64,000 nucleotides of DNA, taken from contig CAWBGY010000005.1 of the NCBI GenBank assembly GCA_963788505.1, forward strand, positions 682,001-746,000, written 5' to 3'. This document shows positions 1 to 8,941 of the stretch, in pieces. A program made the position numbers and the translations under genes. This DNA is from JAIQFF01 sp963788505 (GTDB lineage Bacteria; Acidobacteriota; Terriglobia; Terriglobales; Acidobacteriaceae). The notes below the pieces were generated by a model. It was not told the DNA's origin. It ran no database searches and saw only the letters and a program-made list of their open reading frames with translations. Positions within the stretch are counted from its first letter, which is position 1, and the number at the start of each line of letters is the position of its first letter.

Positions 1-519
1 GACCAGTTGGACTTTCTTGCGTCGGCATATCCGGCTGATGGCTTGGATATCGCTGAGCGACATGAGGGGATTGGTCGGCGTTTCCACGTATACCATGCGG
101 GTGTTCTTCCGGATGGCGCGTTCTACGTTTCGCGGGTCCGTAGTATCGACGTAAGAAAATTCCATGCCGAAGTTTGCCAGGACCTGGTTGAAGAGCCGTG
201 GCACGCCGCCGTAGAGATCGTTGCCGCAGACGACGTGATCGCCGGACCTGTACATGGTACAGATGGCGTTGATCGCAGCCATGCCACTGGCAAAGACGCG
301 GGCACCAAGACCGCCTTCAAGGGCGGCCAGATTTTCTTCCAGTCGGGTGCGGGTAGGGTTGGAAACACGGGCGTATTCGTACCCCTTGTTCTTGCCCAGT
401 TCCTGCTGGACATAGGTAGAAGTGGGGTAGATGGGAACTGTTACCGCGCCGGTTTCCGGGTCGGGTTCCTGACCGGTGTGGATGGCGCGCGTCGCGAAAC
501 CAGGTTGCTTGTTTTTCAT
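1..519 (-). CDS. Cystathionine gamma-synthase/lyase family enzyme (partial, C-terminus outside window)
   Basis: This is the N-terminal 173 residues of a PLP-dependent Cys/Met metabolism enzyme of the trans-sulfuration family, which moves sulfur between cysteine and homocysteine. It begins MKNKQPGFATRAIHTGQEPD, then shows the family blocks TGAVTVPIYPTSTY, YEYARVSNPTR and FASGMAAI. The PLP-binding lysine, near residue 200 in this family, lies beyond the left edge, so synthase, lyase and sulfhydrylase activities cannot be separated. The start is the ATG at 519; no strong Shine-Dalgarno is visible. It lies downstream of a cysteine synthase on the same strand, with repeats between them, which suggests a sulfur amino acid unit. 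Confidence 0.9.
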   Translation of the reverse strand, partial: MKNKQPGFATRAIHTGQEPDPETGAVTVPIYPTSTYVQQELGKNKGYEYARVSNPTRTRLEENLAALEGGLGARVFASGMAAINAICTMYRSGDHVVCGNDLYGGVPRLFNQVLANFGMEFSYVDTTDPRNVERAIRKNTRMVYVETPTNPLMSLSDIQAISRICRRKKVQLV

Positions 520-530
520 GCGAGGCTTTC

Positions 531-701
531 AGCGGTCAGCCGTCAGTTTTGGTTTATCAATTTTTGATTTGCCAGTCTTGATTTATCAGTTCTTAATTCG
601 CCAGCTTTTGATTTGTCGCTCTGATTTACCAGTTTTCAGTTTTCAGTTCTTGGTTCTCAGAGGAACTTGCTGAGAGCTGATGGCTGAAAGCTGATAGCTG
701 C
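531..701. repeat. Low-complexity intergenic repeats (CAGTTCTCAG / AGCTGATGGCTGA type)
   Basis: The gap between the two sulfur genes is filled with degenerate short direct repeats: runs such as CAGTTTTCAGTTTTCAG, ATTTATCAGTTCTTAATTC and GAGAGCTGATGGCTGAAAGC. No open frame with coding character is visible. The same style of repeat recurs at 1783, 7521, 13811, 25086 and 34973. It ends within a few bases of the cysteine synthase stop codon. Confidence 0.7.
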
Positions 702-705
702 CTTA

Positions 706-1659
706 TCAGATTCCGCCGGCAAAAATCTTTTTCGACAGATAGCGTTCGGCGGAATCCGGAATCATGGTCACGACTCGTTTCCCCTGGCCCAGCCAGGCAG
801 CCACACGCATGGCCGCGACGACATTGGCTCCGCCGCTCGAGCCGGACAACACACCTTCGCGGGCGGCGAGTTCCTTTACCATGGCGAACGCATCGGCATC
901 GGTGACCATCAGCACTTCGTCGCATACCGAGCGGTCAAAATTTCCCGGGATGAAGCTGGCCCCGATGCCTTCTACCTTGTGCGGACCGGGCTTGCCCCCG
1001 CCCAGAATCGAGCCTTGCGTCTCCACCGCATAGGCCAGCACATTAGGCAGGCGTTCCTTCATGAAGCGGGCCACGCCGGTAAAGGTGCCGGCCGTTCCGG
1101 CGCCGATGACCACGGCATCAACCTGGCCTTCCATCTGCTCGAAAATTTCCGGAGCGGTGGTTTCGTAATGATAGGCAGGGTTGGCGGGATTTTCGAACTG
1201 GCCGGCCATGAATGCGCCGTCGTGGCCGGAGGCGAATTCGTTGGCCCGGCGGATGGCGCCCGGCATGCCCTCGGCGTCCGGAGTCCGCGTTACCTGGGCG
1301 CCGAGGGCGCGCATGATGGTCACCTTTTCTTCGGAAAAACGCTCGGGCACAAACAGGACCACCCGGTAACCGCGCTGGACCCCGATCAGCGCCAGACCGA
1401 TGCCGGTGTTGCCGGCGGTGGCTTCGACAATCGTGCCTCCGGGTTTGAGCTGTCCATCGGCCTCGGCGCGCAGAATAAGTCCGCTGGCGGCGCGATCTTT
1501 AACGCTTCCGCCAGGATTGAGATACTCGAGCTTGGCGAAGACCCCCGCGGCATCAGCGGGAACCAGCTTCTTCAATTGCAGGATGGGAGTATCGCCGACG
1601 AGCTGGGAAATGTCGTCGGTGACTCGCAGGTGCTTGCCTTCGCTGATTTTTGTCTGCAC
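706..1659 (-). CDS. cysK: Cysteine synthase family protein (O-acetylserine sulfhydrylase type)
   Basis: A 317-residue fold-type II PLP enzyme expected to make cysteine from O-acetylserine and sulfide. The PLP lysine is K54 in the motif NPGGSVKDRAA. The substrate loop ATAGNTGIGLA and the phosphate-binding GAGTAGTFTGV follow in the usual order, and the SGSSGGAN block near the C-terminus is intact. The length is normal for CysK/CysM; a cystathionine beta-synthase-like specificity cannot be excluded. The assigned start is a GTG at 1659 with no clear ribosome-binding site. A cystathionine gamma-synthase/lyase gene follows on the same strand. Confidence 0.88.
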   Translation of the reverse strand: MQTKISEGKHLRVTDDISQLVGDTPILQLKKLVPADAAGVFAKLEYLNPGGSVKDRAASGLILRAEADGQLKPGGTIVEATAGNTGIGLALIGVQRGYRVVLFVPERFSEEKVTIMRALGAQVTRTPDAEGMPGAIRRANEFASGHDGAFMAGQFENPANPAYHYETTAPEIFEQMEGQVDAVVIGAGTAGTFTGVARFMKERLPNVLAYAVETQGSILGGGKPGPHKVEGIGASFIPGNFDRSVCDEVLMVTDADAFAMVKELAAREGVLSGSSGGANVVAAMRVAAWLGQGKRVVTMIPDSAERYLSKKIFAGGI

Positions 1660-1782
1660 TCTACAGGGTACGGAACCGCGAGCAGAGCGTCAATGGACTA
1701 GACCCTGTCTTGGGGACAGTCTTACCACAATGAAACCTTCTTCGTCGGGAGGCAAGGGGTGGTTTTCTTGATCGAAAGATCA

Positions 1783-1816
1783 GCTCCCGGTTTCCAGTTC
1801 CCGGTTCTCAGTTTCC
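1783..1816. repeat. CAGTTCCCGGTTCTCAGTT repeat containing a stop codon
   Basis: A short member of the CAGTTCTCAG repeat family. Bases 1796-1813 are identical over 18 bp to 13829-13846. In both places the TCA of this sequence is the reverse complement of the TGA stop codon of the neighbouring minus-strand gene. Confidence 0.65.
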
Positions 1817-2821
1817 GCCACCGGCGGCTTCCTCCTGGCCGGCGTAGTAGCCGCTGCGGGTTCTCACCGTGAGCTTGCCGTAGCCATGGGCGTGGGCTTC
1901 AACCCGGATGGTGCGATATCCACCGAGGGTTTTGGGGGTAGTAGGCTTGTAACCGATGGTGTACTGATTACGGATGTCACGGGCCACCGCGCTGCTGATG
2001 GCATCCACTTCGTCGAGCGTGCGCGGGAAGAATGCGATTCCTCCGGTGCGCTCGGAAATCGTCTGCAGGGCGCGCTTGGCCCGCCGTTGCCTTTCTTCCC
2101 CTAACAGACCGATGGCGTACACCGTGGGTCCATTCTCCTCCTGCAACCTTCGCACCGCCTGTTCCAGTGATTCGCGGCTGGCGTCATCTTCGCCGTCGGT
2201 CACCACGAACAGGATTTTCTTCTGTAGTTTGCCATGCTTTTTCAACTCGTCGGCCGAGGCCACAATGGCATCGTAGAGAGCGGTCCCGCCACGGGTCTCG
2301 TATCGTTCCAGCGCGGCCTGTAGCAGGCTAATCTTGCTGGTAAAGGGTTGATCGAGAAAATACTCGTCGCTGAAGTTGACGACGAAGACTTCATCCTGCG
2401 GGTTGCTGGCGCGCACCAGATTCAATGCAGCCTTGTTTACCTTGGCGCGCTTTTCCCGCATCGAACCGGAGTTGTCGATCACGATGCCCAGGGAGATGGG
2501 AATGTCCTCGTGGCGAAACGACTTGATGACCTGGGGCTTGCCATCCTCGAAAACGGTGAAAGCGTTCCGGTCGAGGTTGGTGACCAAGCGCTGCTTGTCG
2601 TCGATGACGGTGGCGTGCAGCAGGACTTCCTGCACGTCGGCATGGAAAACGAAGCCGCCGTTTTCGACGCCAGGTTCCTTGCCTGGGTGCGGTTCCTGGG
2701 CCGGGGGGGCGGGTTGGGAACTGCGGGGCGGGGCCTCATGCGGCTCCTGAGCTGCAGCTGCCAAACTCAACAAAAATAAGAGGATGAGCCGGAGCGGAAC
2801 ACGACTATTCCGTAGGTGCAT
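1808..2821 (-). CDS. Secreted VWFA-related acidobacterial protein (downstream copy)
   Basis: A 337-residue secreted protein with a von Willebrand factor A domain of the VWFA-related acidobacterial type. The chosen start at 2821 gives MHLRNSRVPLRLILLFLLSL followed by AAAAQ, a clear signal peptide; a start eight codons upstream (2845) is also open. A proline-rich linker precedes the domain. The metal-site motif DxSxS is present as DNSGSM, followed by the TDGEDD block, so ion-dependent ligand binding is plausible. It overlaps the end of the upstream VWFA gene by 17 bp, which implies a translationally coupled pair. The partner and process are unknown. The stop codon lies inside an intergenic repeat. 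Confidence 0.85.
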   Translation of the reverse strand: MHLRNSRVPLRLILLFLLSLAAAAQEPHEAPPRSSQPAPPAQEPHPGKEPGVENGGFVFHADVQEVLLHATVIDDKQRLVTNLDRNAFTVFEDGKPQVIKSFRHEDIPISLGIVIDNSGSMREKRAKVNKAALNLVRASNPQDEVFVVNFSDEYFLDQPFTSKISLLQAALERYETRGGTALYDAIVASADELKKHGKLQKKILFVVTDGEDDASRESLEQAVRRLQEENGPTVYAIGLLGEERQRRAKRALQTISERTGGIAFFPRTLDEVDAISSAVARDIRNQYTIGYKPTTPKTLGGYRTIRVEAHAHGYGKLTVRTRSGYYAGQEEAAGGGN

Positions 2822-3920
2822 AGTAACCCGTCTTGGCGTACACACGCAGTGGCGGCAAACCTTTAGGTGGCAGCAGCTTCACCTTTATTTTACGCCACTT
2901 GCCATCATGCGCTGGGTTCTTTGGACGGTATCCGAGCACATATTGGTTGCGTAGCTCGATCCCTATTTTTGTAGCGACGTCAGCCAAGTCATTGGGGTTA
3001 TCTATGGTAAAAGCCCGGCCTCCGGTAAGTTCAGTGAGGTCACTGAGCAATGCCGGGCCCAATTGCTCCTCCGGAGTGGACATGTAGCGGTCGTAAATGC
3101 CGATAGCGTAAATCAATAGGTCCGCTTCCTTGACCACGGACTTGATCTCGCCTTCGGTGTAACGGCTGTGGTTGTCACCGCCGTCGGAAATGATGAGAAG
3201 GGCCTTCTTGGGATATTTGGCTTGCCTCATCTTGCTGACGCCGAGATAAATGGCGTCGAGCAGGGCGGTGCGGCCCTTGGGAATGGTGTACACCAGCTTG
3301 CCCTGGATATCTTCAATCGACTGGGTAAAGTCGGAAATCTCCTCCGGCTTGTCCGCGAAGGTGATCATGAAGAACTCGTCCTGGGGATTCGCAGCCTTGA
3401 AAAACTCGATCACGGCCTCTCGGGCACGCTCGATCTTGCTGCTCATGCTGCCGCTCATGTCGAAGATCACACCCAGCGAGACGGGTGCGTCTTCACTGGA
3501 AAAATGGCGGATTTCCTGCCGGTCCTTACCTTCAAAAAGGGTGAAATTTTCCTTGTCCAGTCCGGTGACAAGACGGTTCATGGGGTCGGTAATGGTGACC
3601 GGCACCAACACCAGATCCACGTCCACCTTGAGAGGCTTGGTGTGCGTCCTCAGGGAAGGATCCACGATCTGTTTCTCGACCGCGGGAGGAGGCTGGACTC
3701 TGGGGCTGATGTGCACATCGTCCACTGGGCTCTGCGCCCGGACGGCGGGCACGGCGCAGAAGATCCCGGCTGTGATCAGGACGAGAAATAATGGCATTGA
3801 AACGGTACGAGCCTGCTGGCTAAGCAGCATAAGGGTTCTCAGGGTCCAGGGTAGGGCCAAGCGGGACGTGCGACCTTGGGTCGATGGGCGGGATGACCCG
3901 CGCCCATGAAGGCGGGCCAT
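2805..3920 (-). CDS. Secreted VWFA-related acidobacterial protein (upstream copy)
   Basis: A 371-residue VWFA protein, paralogous to the gene that overlaps its end. The DxSxS metal-site motif appears as DMSGSM, and the block ANPQDEFFMITFAD matches NPQDEVFVVNFSD in the neighbour. The start at 3920 has a GAGG five bases upstream, but the hydrophobic export signal (MPLFLVLITAGIFCAVPAVR) only begins at residue 42. Either the N-region is unusually long or translation starts at an internal ATG (3830 or 3797). VWFA-related proteins of this type are strongly expanded in Acidobacteria; their function is not established. Confidence 0.83.
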   Translation of the reverse strand: MARLHGRGSSRPSTQGRTSRLALPWTLRTLMLLSQQARTVSMPLFLVLITAGIFCAVPAVRAQSPVDDVHISPRVQPPPAVEKQIVDPSLRTHTKPLKVDVDLVLVPVTITDPMNRLVTGLDKENFTLFEGKDRQEIRHFSSEDAPVSLGVIFDMSGSMSSKIERAREAVIEFFKAANPQDEFFMITFADKPEEISDFTQSIEDIQGKLVYTIPKGRTALLDAIYLGVSKMRQAKYPKKALLIISDGGDNHSRYTEGEIKSVVKEADLLIYAIGIYDRYMSTPEEQLGPALLSDLTELTGGRAFTIDNPNDLADVATKIGIELRNQYVLGYRPKNPAHDGKWRKIKVKLLPPKGLPPLRVYAKTGYYAPTE

Positions 3921-4135
3921 AATTACCTCATTGAGGGTGATACTACCATAGCTTCAAATGGAGTGGTCATAGTTCCGACAGGTTTTCTCGCGCCTCTTGC
4001 GATGGCGCGACGCTGCAAAGGTTTGCCTAGTGGTCTGGATCCGCTGCCGTTTCTCGCCCAAGTCCGGCTGGCAAAGATCTCAACCGCGCACCAGGAAGAA
4101 AGCTCTTGTACAATTTCATACTCACCTTCTGAGCT

Positions 4136-5491
4136 ATGGCCCACATTGAGCCCTTTCGCGCGCTGCGTTATGACCCGACCCGGGTCTCGATTCCACAAGT
4201 CGTCACCCAACCTTACGACAAGATCACCCCCGAGATGCAGCGCAGCTACTACGCTGCCAGTCCGCAAAACCTGGTGCGCATCATTCTGGGGGAAGAGCAC
4301 GCCAGCGACCACGGCGGGGATAACCGGTACACCCGTGCGGCGCAATTCTTCGGGGACTGGCGCCGGCAGGGTATCTTTTTGCAGGACGCCCAGCCCTCGC
4401 TCTACCTTTATGTCCAGCACTTTACGGCGCCTGGCGGCACGGCGGAACTGGAGCGCCGCGGCATCATCGCACTGGGCCGCATCGAGGACTACACCGGTGG
4501 GGTGATTTTCCGCCACGAGCAGACTCTGGCCAAGCCCAAAGCCGACCGTCTGGAACTATTACGGGCTACCCGGGCCCACTTTGGGCAACTTTTCATGTTG
4601 TACAGCGATCCCTCCGCCGAGATCGACGGCCTCCTGGCCCCCGGAGGACAGCCCGATCTTGAAACTCTGGACGAATACGGGGTATCGCACCGGGTGTGGA
4701 AAATCTCTGACCCCGGCCTGGTAAATCTGGTGCGAAACAAGATGCGGGACAAGAACCTGGTGATCGCCGACGGGCATCACCGCTACGAAACCGCCCTTCA
4801 CTACCGCGACCAGCGCCGGGCGGCAGCGGCGCCGTCCGGGGTGGTCCCACGGGAGCGCTCTTCCCTTAAAGATCCAGGCCAGTCGTCGGACCCGGCGGTC
4901 GCTCCCTACGAACTGGTCATGATGACCCTGGTCAACATGGATAGCCCCGGCTTGGTGATCCTGCCCACCCACCGCGTGGTGCACGGTTTGCCTTCATTTT
5001 CTTCGGCCCGATTCCGGGACGGGGCTGGCGCCTACTTCAGCGTGGAAGAAGTAGATGCTTCCGTGGACGCGGCCCGCGCCAAAGTCATTCTGCGCGAAGC
5101 CGGACGTATGGGCACCGCGCTGCTGGCCGTCACTGCCGATCGGGTCTTTCTTCTCGACCGGCCAAAACCGGTCCCGAGCGACTTCTTCGCGGGGTGGTCG
5201 CTGCGCCAGCAGGCGCTCGACGTGGTGCAATTGCACAAGTGCTTGCTGGAAGGTGTGCTGGGGATTTCGGAAGAAGCGGTCCGCGAGCAAAGAAACGTTC
5301 GCTATATCCGCGACATCGGCGAAGCCATGGCCCAGGCGCGAAGCGGAGCGGGCGATGTAGCCTTCCTCATGAATCCGGCGCGCATGGAGCAGGTGCGAGA
5401 TATTGCCTTTGCCGGGGAAGTCCTGCCTCAGAAGTCCACCGACTTTTATCCCAAGCTGCTTACCGGCTTGACGATCTATGCGCTGGAGTAG
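4136..5491 (+). CDS. DUF1015 family protein
   Basis: A 451-residue cytoplasmic protein of the DUF1015 family. Recognition rests on the N-terminal block FRALRYDP...TQPYDKITPEMQ, the central signature VIADGHHRYETAL and the late FLMNPARMEQV block. The family is widespread, and some members have been linked to serine or phosphoserine metabolism, but no activity can be read from the sequence. The length is typical. The start ATG at 4136 has no strong Shine-Dalgarno. Its last 14 bases overlap the start of the following amidase-like gene, so the two are probably co-transcribed. Confidence 0.88.
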   Translation: MAHIEPFRALRYDPTRVSIPQVVTQPYDKITPEMQRSYYAASPQNLVRIILGEEHASDHGGDNRYTRAAQFFGDWRRQGIFLQDAQPSLYLYVQHFTAPGGTAELERRGIIALGRIEDYTGGVIFRHEQTLAKPKADRLELLRATRAHFGQLFMLYSDPSAEIDGLLAPGGQPDLETLDEYGVSHRVWKISDPGLVNLVRNKMRDKNLVIADGHHRYETALHYRDQRRAAAAPSGVVPRERSSLKDPGQSSDPAVAPYELVMMTLVNMDSPGLVILPTHRVVHGLPSFSSARFRDGAGAYFSVEEVDASVDAARAKVILREAGRMGTALLAVTADRVFLLDRPKPVPSDFFAGWSLRQQALDVVQLHKCLLEGVLGISEEAVREQRNVRYIRDIGEAMAQARSGAGDVAFLMNPARMEQVRDIAFAGEVLPQKSTDFYPKLLTGLTIYALE

Positions 5492-6929
5492 GCGACGAAC
5501 GAGGCGGGTTGCCCCGGGTGCAGTCGTTTGCATTGCGGCTCTGCTAGCCTTTGCCCTGGCATTGTCCGGCTCTGCGGAAGAAAAGCGCTTATCGGTTTAC
5601 TCCAGTGCCGCGAACTATTCCCTTACCGTCATCGAAAGGAACGGCACGGACTACGTGGGGCTGGCGGAAATCCTTCAGCCTCTGGGGTCGGTCAACGCCC
5701 GGACGGATGGCCGAATCTGGAGGCTGGGTTACGACCGAGTGGATAGCGAATTCACCCCCGGGAAGACCCGGGTTCGGGTGCAGGGGCAGGCCTTCGATCT
5801 TCCGGCGAAATTCCTGCTGGAAAGCGGGCGCGGCCTGGTGCCACTGAGTTCGCTGCCGACCCTCATGCAGCGGTTTCTGGGCGCTCCGGTAAGCTTCCAT
5901 GAAAGTTCGCGGCGATTGTTTATCGGAAATGTGGCGGTCCACTTTACTGCCCAGGTAAACAAAACCGATCCTCCCACCCTGGTGATGAACTTCACTTCCC
6001 CGGTGAATCCGATGATTGCCACGGAACCGGGGAAACTGCGCATGGTGTTTACCCGGGAGCCGCTGGTTGCTCCGGGGTCACAAAGGTTGACCTTTGACAG
6101 TCCGGCAATTCCTTCCGCGAGCTTCCAGGAGAACAACGGAGCAGCGGAGATCGTAGTCGACGGGCTGGCCCCGCTGTTCGCTACTTTCGGCAACGACGGC
6201 CGCACCATCACGATTTCCCCGGCGCCGAAGTCTGGGCCGCGCCCTCAAATCGCCGCGGCGCCGCCCGCGATTCCTCCCGTCAGTGCGATTCCGCAGCTCC
6301 CCCCGGGAGCGGCGGCGCCCGCATCCGTGCCCAGTTTGGTGCAATATTTCGTGGTCGTGGACGCGAGCCACGGAGGCGAGGAACGCGGCGCGGCGCTCAG
6401 CGACCAACTGGCGGAAAAGGATGTCACACTGGCCTTTGCCTTGCGCCTGCGAGAACAGCTTCAGGCGCATGGACTCTCGACGCTTCTGTTGCGAGAGGGA
6501 GACACGACCCTCAGCCTGGACCAACGGGCAAGCATGACCAACGCGGCGCATCCGGCGATCTATGTTTGCCTGCATGCGGCGTCCCAGGGGACCGGGGTCC
6601 GGCTTTATACGGCGCTGCTTCCCGTGGGCAGCGAAAACCGGGGTCCATTCCTGGATTGGGACACAGCACAGTCCGGCTTTCGTGCCGCCAGCCAGACCGC
6701 CGAATCGAGTCTGGCGAGCGAACTGGGGAAAAGACAGATTGCGGTTCGTTCCCTGCTCGCGCCCCTGCGTCCTCTGAACAATATTACGACCGCGGCGGTG
6801 GCCCTCGAAATCGCGCCCCCGGCAGGCAAGCTTGATGACCTGAATTCTCCCGCCTATCAGCAGCTGGTGGCGGAATCGGTCACGGCCGGAATCGAGGCGG
6901 TGCGCGACCAGTTGGGAGCGACCCGATGA
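5478..6929 (+). CDS. N-acetylmuramoyl-L-alanine amidase (Amidase_3) with N-terminal accessory domain
   Basis: A 483-residue exported peptidoglycan amidase that would cleave the bond between MurNAc and the stem peptide. The N-terminus RRTRR followed by AALLAFALALSGSA is a signal sequence. Residues 30-150 resemble a copper-amine-oxidase-N-like region, then comes a proline/alanine-rich linker near 255-285. The catalytic domain starts with DASHGGEERGA. Expected zinc ligands are visible as H298, E313 (in AEKD) and H366 (in CLHAAS), with the catalytic glutamate at E444 (ALEIAPP). The usual GHGG is SHGG here. It overlaps the DUF1015 gene by 14 bp and the GerMN gene by 4 bp. Confidence 0.82.
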   Translation: MRWSRRRTRRVAPGAVVCIAALLAFALALSGSAEEKRLSVYSSAANYSLTVIERNGTDYVGLAEILQPLGSVNARTDGRIWRLGYDRVDSEFTPGKTRVRVQGQAFDLPAKFLLESGRGLVPLSSLPTLMQRFLGAPVSFHESSRRLFIGNVAVHFTAQVNKTDPPTLVMNFTSPVNPMIATEPGKLRMVFTREPLVAPGSQRLTFDSPAIPSASFQENNGAAEIVVDGLAPLFATFGNDGRTITISPAPKSGPRPQIAAAPPAIPPVSAIPQLPPGAAAPASVPSLVQYFVVVDASHGGEERGAALSDQLAEKDVTLAFALRLREQLQAHGLSTLLLREGDTTLSLDQRASMTNAAHPAIYVCLHAASQGTGVRLYTALLPVGSENRGPFLDWDTAQSGFRAASQTAESSLASELGKRQIAVRSLLAPLRPLNNITTAAVALEIAPPAGKLDDLNSPAYQQLVAESVTAGIEAVRDQLGATR

Positions 6930-7519
6930 TCCCGCGCCATCTGATTATCGCGGTCGCAGCTATGCTGGCAGTGGCGTTCGGAATGAGCGTCTATGCCTGG
7001 CGGATGCGAGGCCGAGCCACCGAGACGGAAACACCCGCCCAATACGCCCACCCGGTGGCAGCGCCCGTGCAGGGACCCACCGAGCAGGTAACCCTTTACG
7101 TCGCCTACGACGATCCCGGCGTCCTGCGGGCACAGGCCGCCAGCATTCCGCTGCCGGCGGGGCGCCAGGAACGAGCCCAGGAATTACTGCGGGCGCTGCT
7201 GGGGTTGTATCTGGACAAGTCCTCCTCCCACCCGTTGGGCCCGGGCGCCGAGGTCCGCGACGTGTATCTGGTCGATCCCGGGCTGGCCGTGATCGACTTG
7301 AACGATGCCTTCGCTGACGGTCATCGCTCGGGAGTTCTGGTGGAAGAGCTCACGGTGGCTTCTCTGGTACAAACTTTGGCCACGGGCATCCCCGGAATCA
7401 ACCGGGTGAAGATTCTGGTCGGCGGCAGAGAACGCGAGACGCTGGCTGGGCATGCCGACTTGTCAGGCGTTTATGATGTGGCCGCGGTCGGGCAGATGGT
7501 GACGGAGTTGCAGAAGTAA
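6926..7519 (+). CDS. GerMN domain protein
   Basis: A 197-residue membrane-anchored protein with one N-terminal transmembrane segment (IIAVAAMLAVAFGMSVYAW) and a GerMN domain from about residue 55 (EQVTLYVAYDD ... VYLVDPGLAVIDLNDAF ... IPGINRVKILVGG). GerMN proteins are best known from spore germination and sporulation but also occur in non-sporulating bacteria, where they sit near cell-wall enzymes. The start overlaps the amidase stop in an ATGA arrangement, indicating coupling. The order amidase, GerMN, rph echoes the gerM-rph neighbourhood of Bacillus, which suggests an envelope role. Confidence 0.82.
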   Translation: MIPRHLIIAVAAMLAVAFGMSVYAWRMRGRATETETPAQYAHPVAAPVQGPTEQVTLYVAYDDPGVLRAQAASIPLPAGRQERAQELLRALLGLYLDKSSSHPLGPGAEVRDVYLVDPGLAVIDLNDAFADGHRSGVLVEELTVASLVQTLATGIPGINRVKILVGGRERETLAGHADLSGVYDVAAVGQMVTELQK

Positions 7520-7520
7520 T

Positions 7521-7553
7521 TTCAGTTGTCAGTTCTCAGTTTTCTGTTCTCAG
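7521..7553. repeat. CAGTTCTCAGTTTTC repeat
   Basis: A short degenerate repeat (TTCAGTTGTCAGTTCTCAG followed by TTTTCTGTTCTCAG) that begins immediately after the GerMN stop codon. It belongs to the same family as 531-701, 1783-1816 and 13811-13847. Confidence 0.6.
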
Positions 7554-7601
7554 CTTTTTGGCTGGCTTCGGCCCATGGGAATTGGCTGCTAGAATCCTTT
7601 C

Positions 7602-8339
7602 ATGTTCTATCGCTCAGACAATCGTTCGCCGGACCAGATGCGGCCGGTCAGTATTATTCCCAATTTCATCAACACGGCCGAGGGCTCGGTCCTGATTGAG
7701 CTGGGGAACACTCGTGTGATATGCACCGCTTCGGTGGAAGAGACGGTGCCGCAGTTCATGCGCAACCGGGGAAAAGGCTGGATTTCGAGTGAGTACAGCA
7801 TGCTGCCGCGGGCCACGTTGACGCGGACGCCGCGGGAGGTGAACAAAGGCCGTCCCAGCGGCCGCACTCATGAAATCCAGCGACTGATCGGGCGTTCGCT
7901 GAGGGCGGTCACCGATCTGGAACGCATGGGCGAGCGCACGATTTGGATTGACTGCGACGTAATTCAGGCCGACGGTGGCACCCGCACCGCGTCCATAACC
8001 GGCGCCTTCGTTGCGCTGGGACTGGCACTGGAGAAGCTGGTGGAGGCGGGCACTCTGACTTCCGTTCCCTTACGCGACTACCTGGCGGCGGTGAGCGCCG
8101 GGATCGTGGATGGCGAGATTCTGCTCGATCTCTGCTACGAAGAAGATTCGCGCGCCGACGTCGACATGAACTTCGTCATGACCGCTGGCCGCAAGCTGGT
8201 GGAAGTTCAGGCTACGGCGGAACACCAGGTGTTTGACGAGGAACAGCTGGACAAGATGATCGGCCTGGCCAGCCAGGGCGTGCAGGCGCTGATCGCCAAG
8301 CAACAGGCCGTGCTGGGGACGCTTACGCTGCGGCAATAG
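7602..8339 (+). CDS. rph: Ribonuclease PH
   Basis: A 245-residue phosphorolytic 3'-5' exoribonuclease that trims tRNA 3' ends. The N-terminus RSDNRSPDQMRPVSI, the core GKGWISSEYSMLPRAT, the phosphate-site region RTHEIQRLIGRSLRAV and the acidic DCDVIQADGGTRTASITG are all standard. The length matches the family. The gene follows the GerMN protein after an 82 bp gap containing a repeat. The start ATG at 7602 has no strong Shine-Dalgarno. Confidence 0.97.
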   Translation: MFYRSDNRSPDQMRPVSIIPNFINTAEGSVLIELGNTRVICTASVEETVPQFMRNRGKGWISSEYSMLPRATLTRTPREVNKGRPSGRTHEIQRLIGRSLRAVTDLERMGERTIWIDCDVIQADGGTRTASITGAFVALGLALEKLVEAGTLTSVPLRDYLAAVSAGIVDGEILLDLCYEEDSRADVDMNFVMTAGRKLVEVQATAEHQVFDEEQLDKMIGLASQGVQALIAKQQAVLGTLTLRQ

Positions 8340-8371
8340 GCTGTGAGATCGCCGGTTGAGGGTGCCAGCCT

Positions 8372-8941
8372 TCAGGCCGAATCCTGGCCCTTGCCTCCGT
8401 TTTCGTCTTTTTTCGAAGCCGAGAATAGCGGAGCTCCCCAGGTGCTGATTGCGAGCAGGGCGCCAAACAGGATGACGGCGTCGATGCTGGAGCGTCCTTC
8501 ACGAACGAAATAAACGTCTTTCAGGTTCAGCCATAGGGCAAATTCATCGAGGGTCAGGGCCGCGCCCATTCCGTACAACAACGACATCAGGCTGCTGGCG
8601 AACACCGAGGAGGAATCGCTACCGTTGCCGACCTCGCACAGCCATCCGTAGCCCACCGACAACAGGATCAGGATTCCGAACACCAGGTGATGGATGTGGC
8701 GGCCTTCCATGATGACGTAGTGGAATGGCGGAATCTGGTGCACGATACAGAACACCATGCCGCGCACCGTGGCAAAGGTCAGAAAGAAGCTGACGGACGC
8801 GATGAACAAGCGGCGCCGCGGACGGTCGGCGATGCGCTCGCGCAGAAGGGGGCCCAGACGAGTGCGGCGAAGGAGAAACAGCAATACCACCGTGATCGCT
8901 AGCAGAAACGGCAGCAGGATCCAATCGATGTGCAAGCGCAT
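8372..8941 (-). CDS. Integral membrane protein of unknown function
   Basis: A 189-residue protein from the ATG at 8941; an upstream start at 9034 would add 31 hydrophilic residues. Five or so hydrophobic segments are visible: WILLPFLLAITVVLLFLL, LFIASVSFFLTFATVRGMVF, LVFGILILLSVGYGWL, a central MSLLYGMGAALTLDEFALWL and a C-terminal VILFGALLAISTWGAPL. A histidine-rich stretch (EGRHIHHLVFG) and a conserved-looking ALTLDEFALWLNLKDVYF may be functional. The C-terminal tail is charged. It converges with rph. I do not recognise a named family. Confidence 0.65.
   Translation of the reverse strand: MRLHIDWILLPFLLAITVVLLFLLRRTRLGPLLRERIADRPRRRLFIASVSFFLTFATVRGMVFCIVHQIPPFHYVIMEGRHIHHLVFGILILLSVGYGWLCEVGNGSDSSSVFASSLMSLLYGMGAALTLDEFALWLNLKDVYFVREGRSSIDAVILFGALLAISTWGAPLFSASKKDENGGKGQDSA

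Noticed and set aside
531..701. Possible CRISPR array from evenly spaced short repeats
   Set aside because: Repeats are degenerate, shorter than CRISPR repeats, have no unique spacers of constant length, and no cas genes are near.
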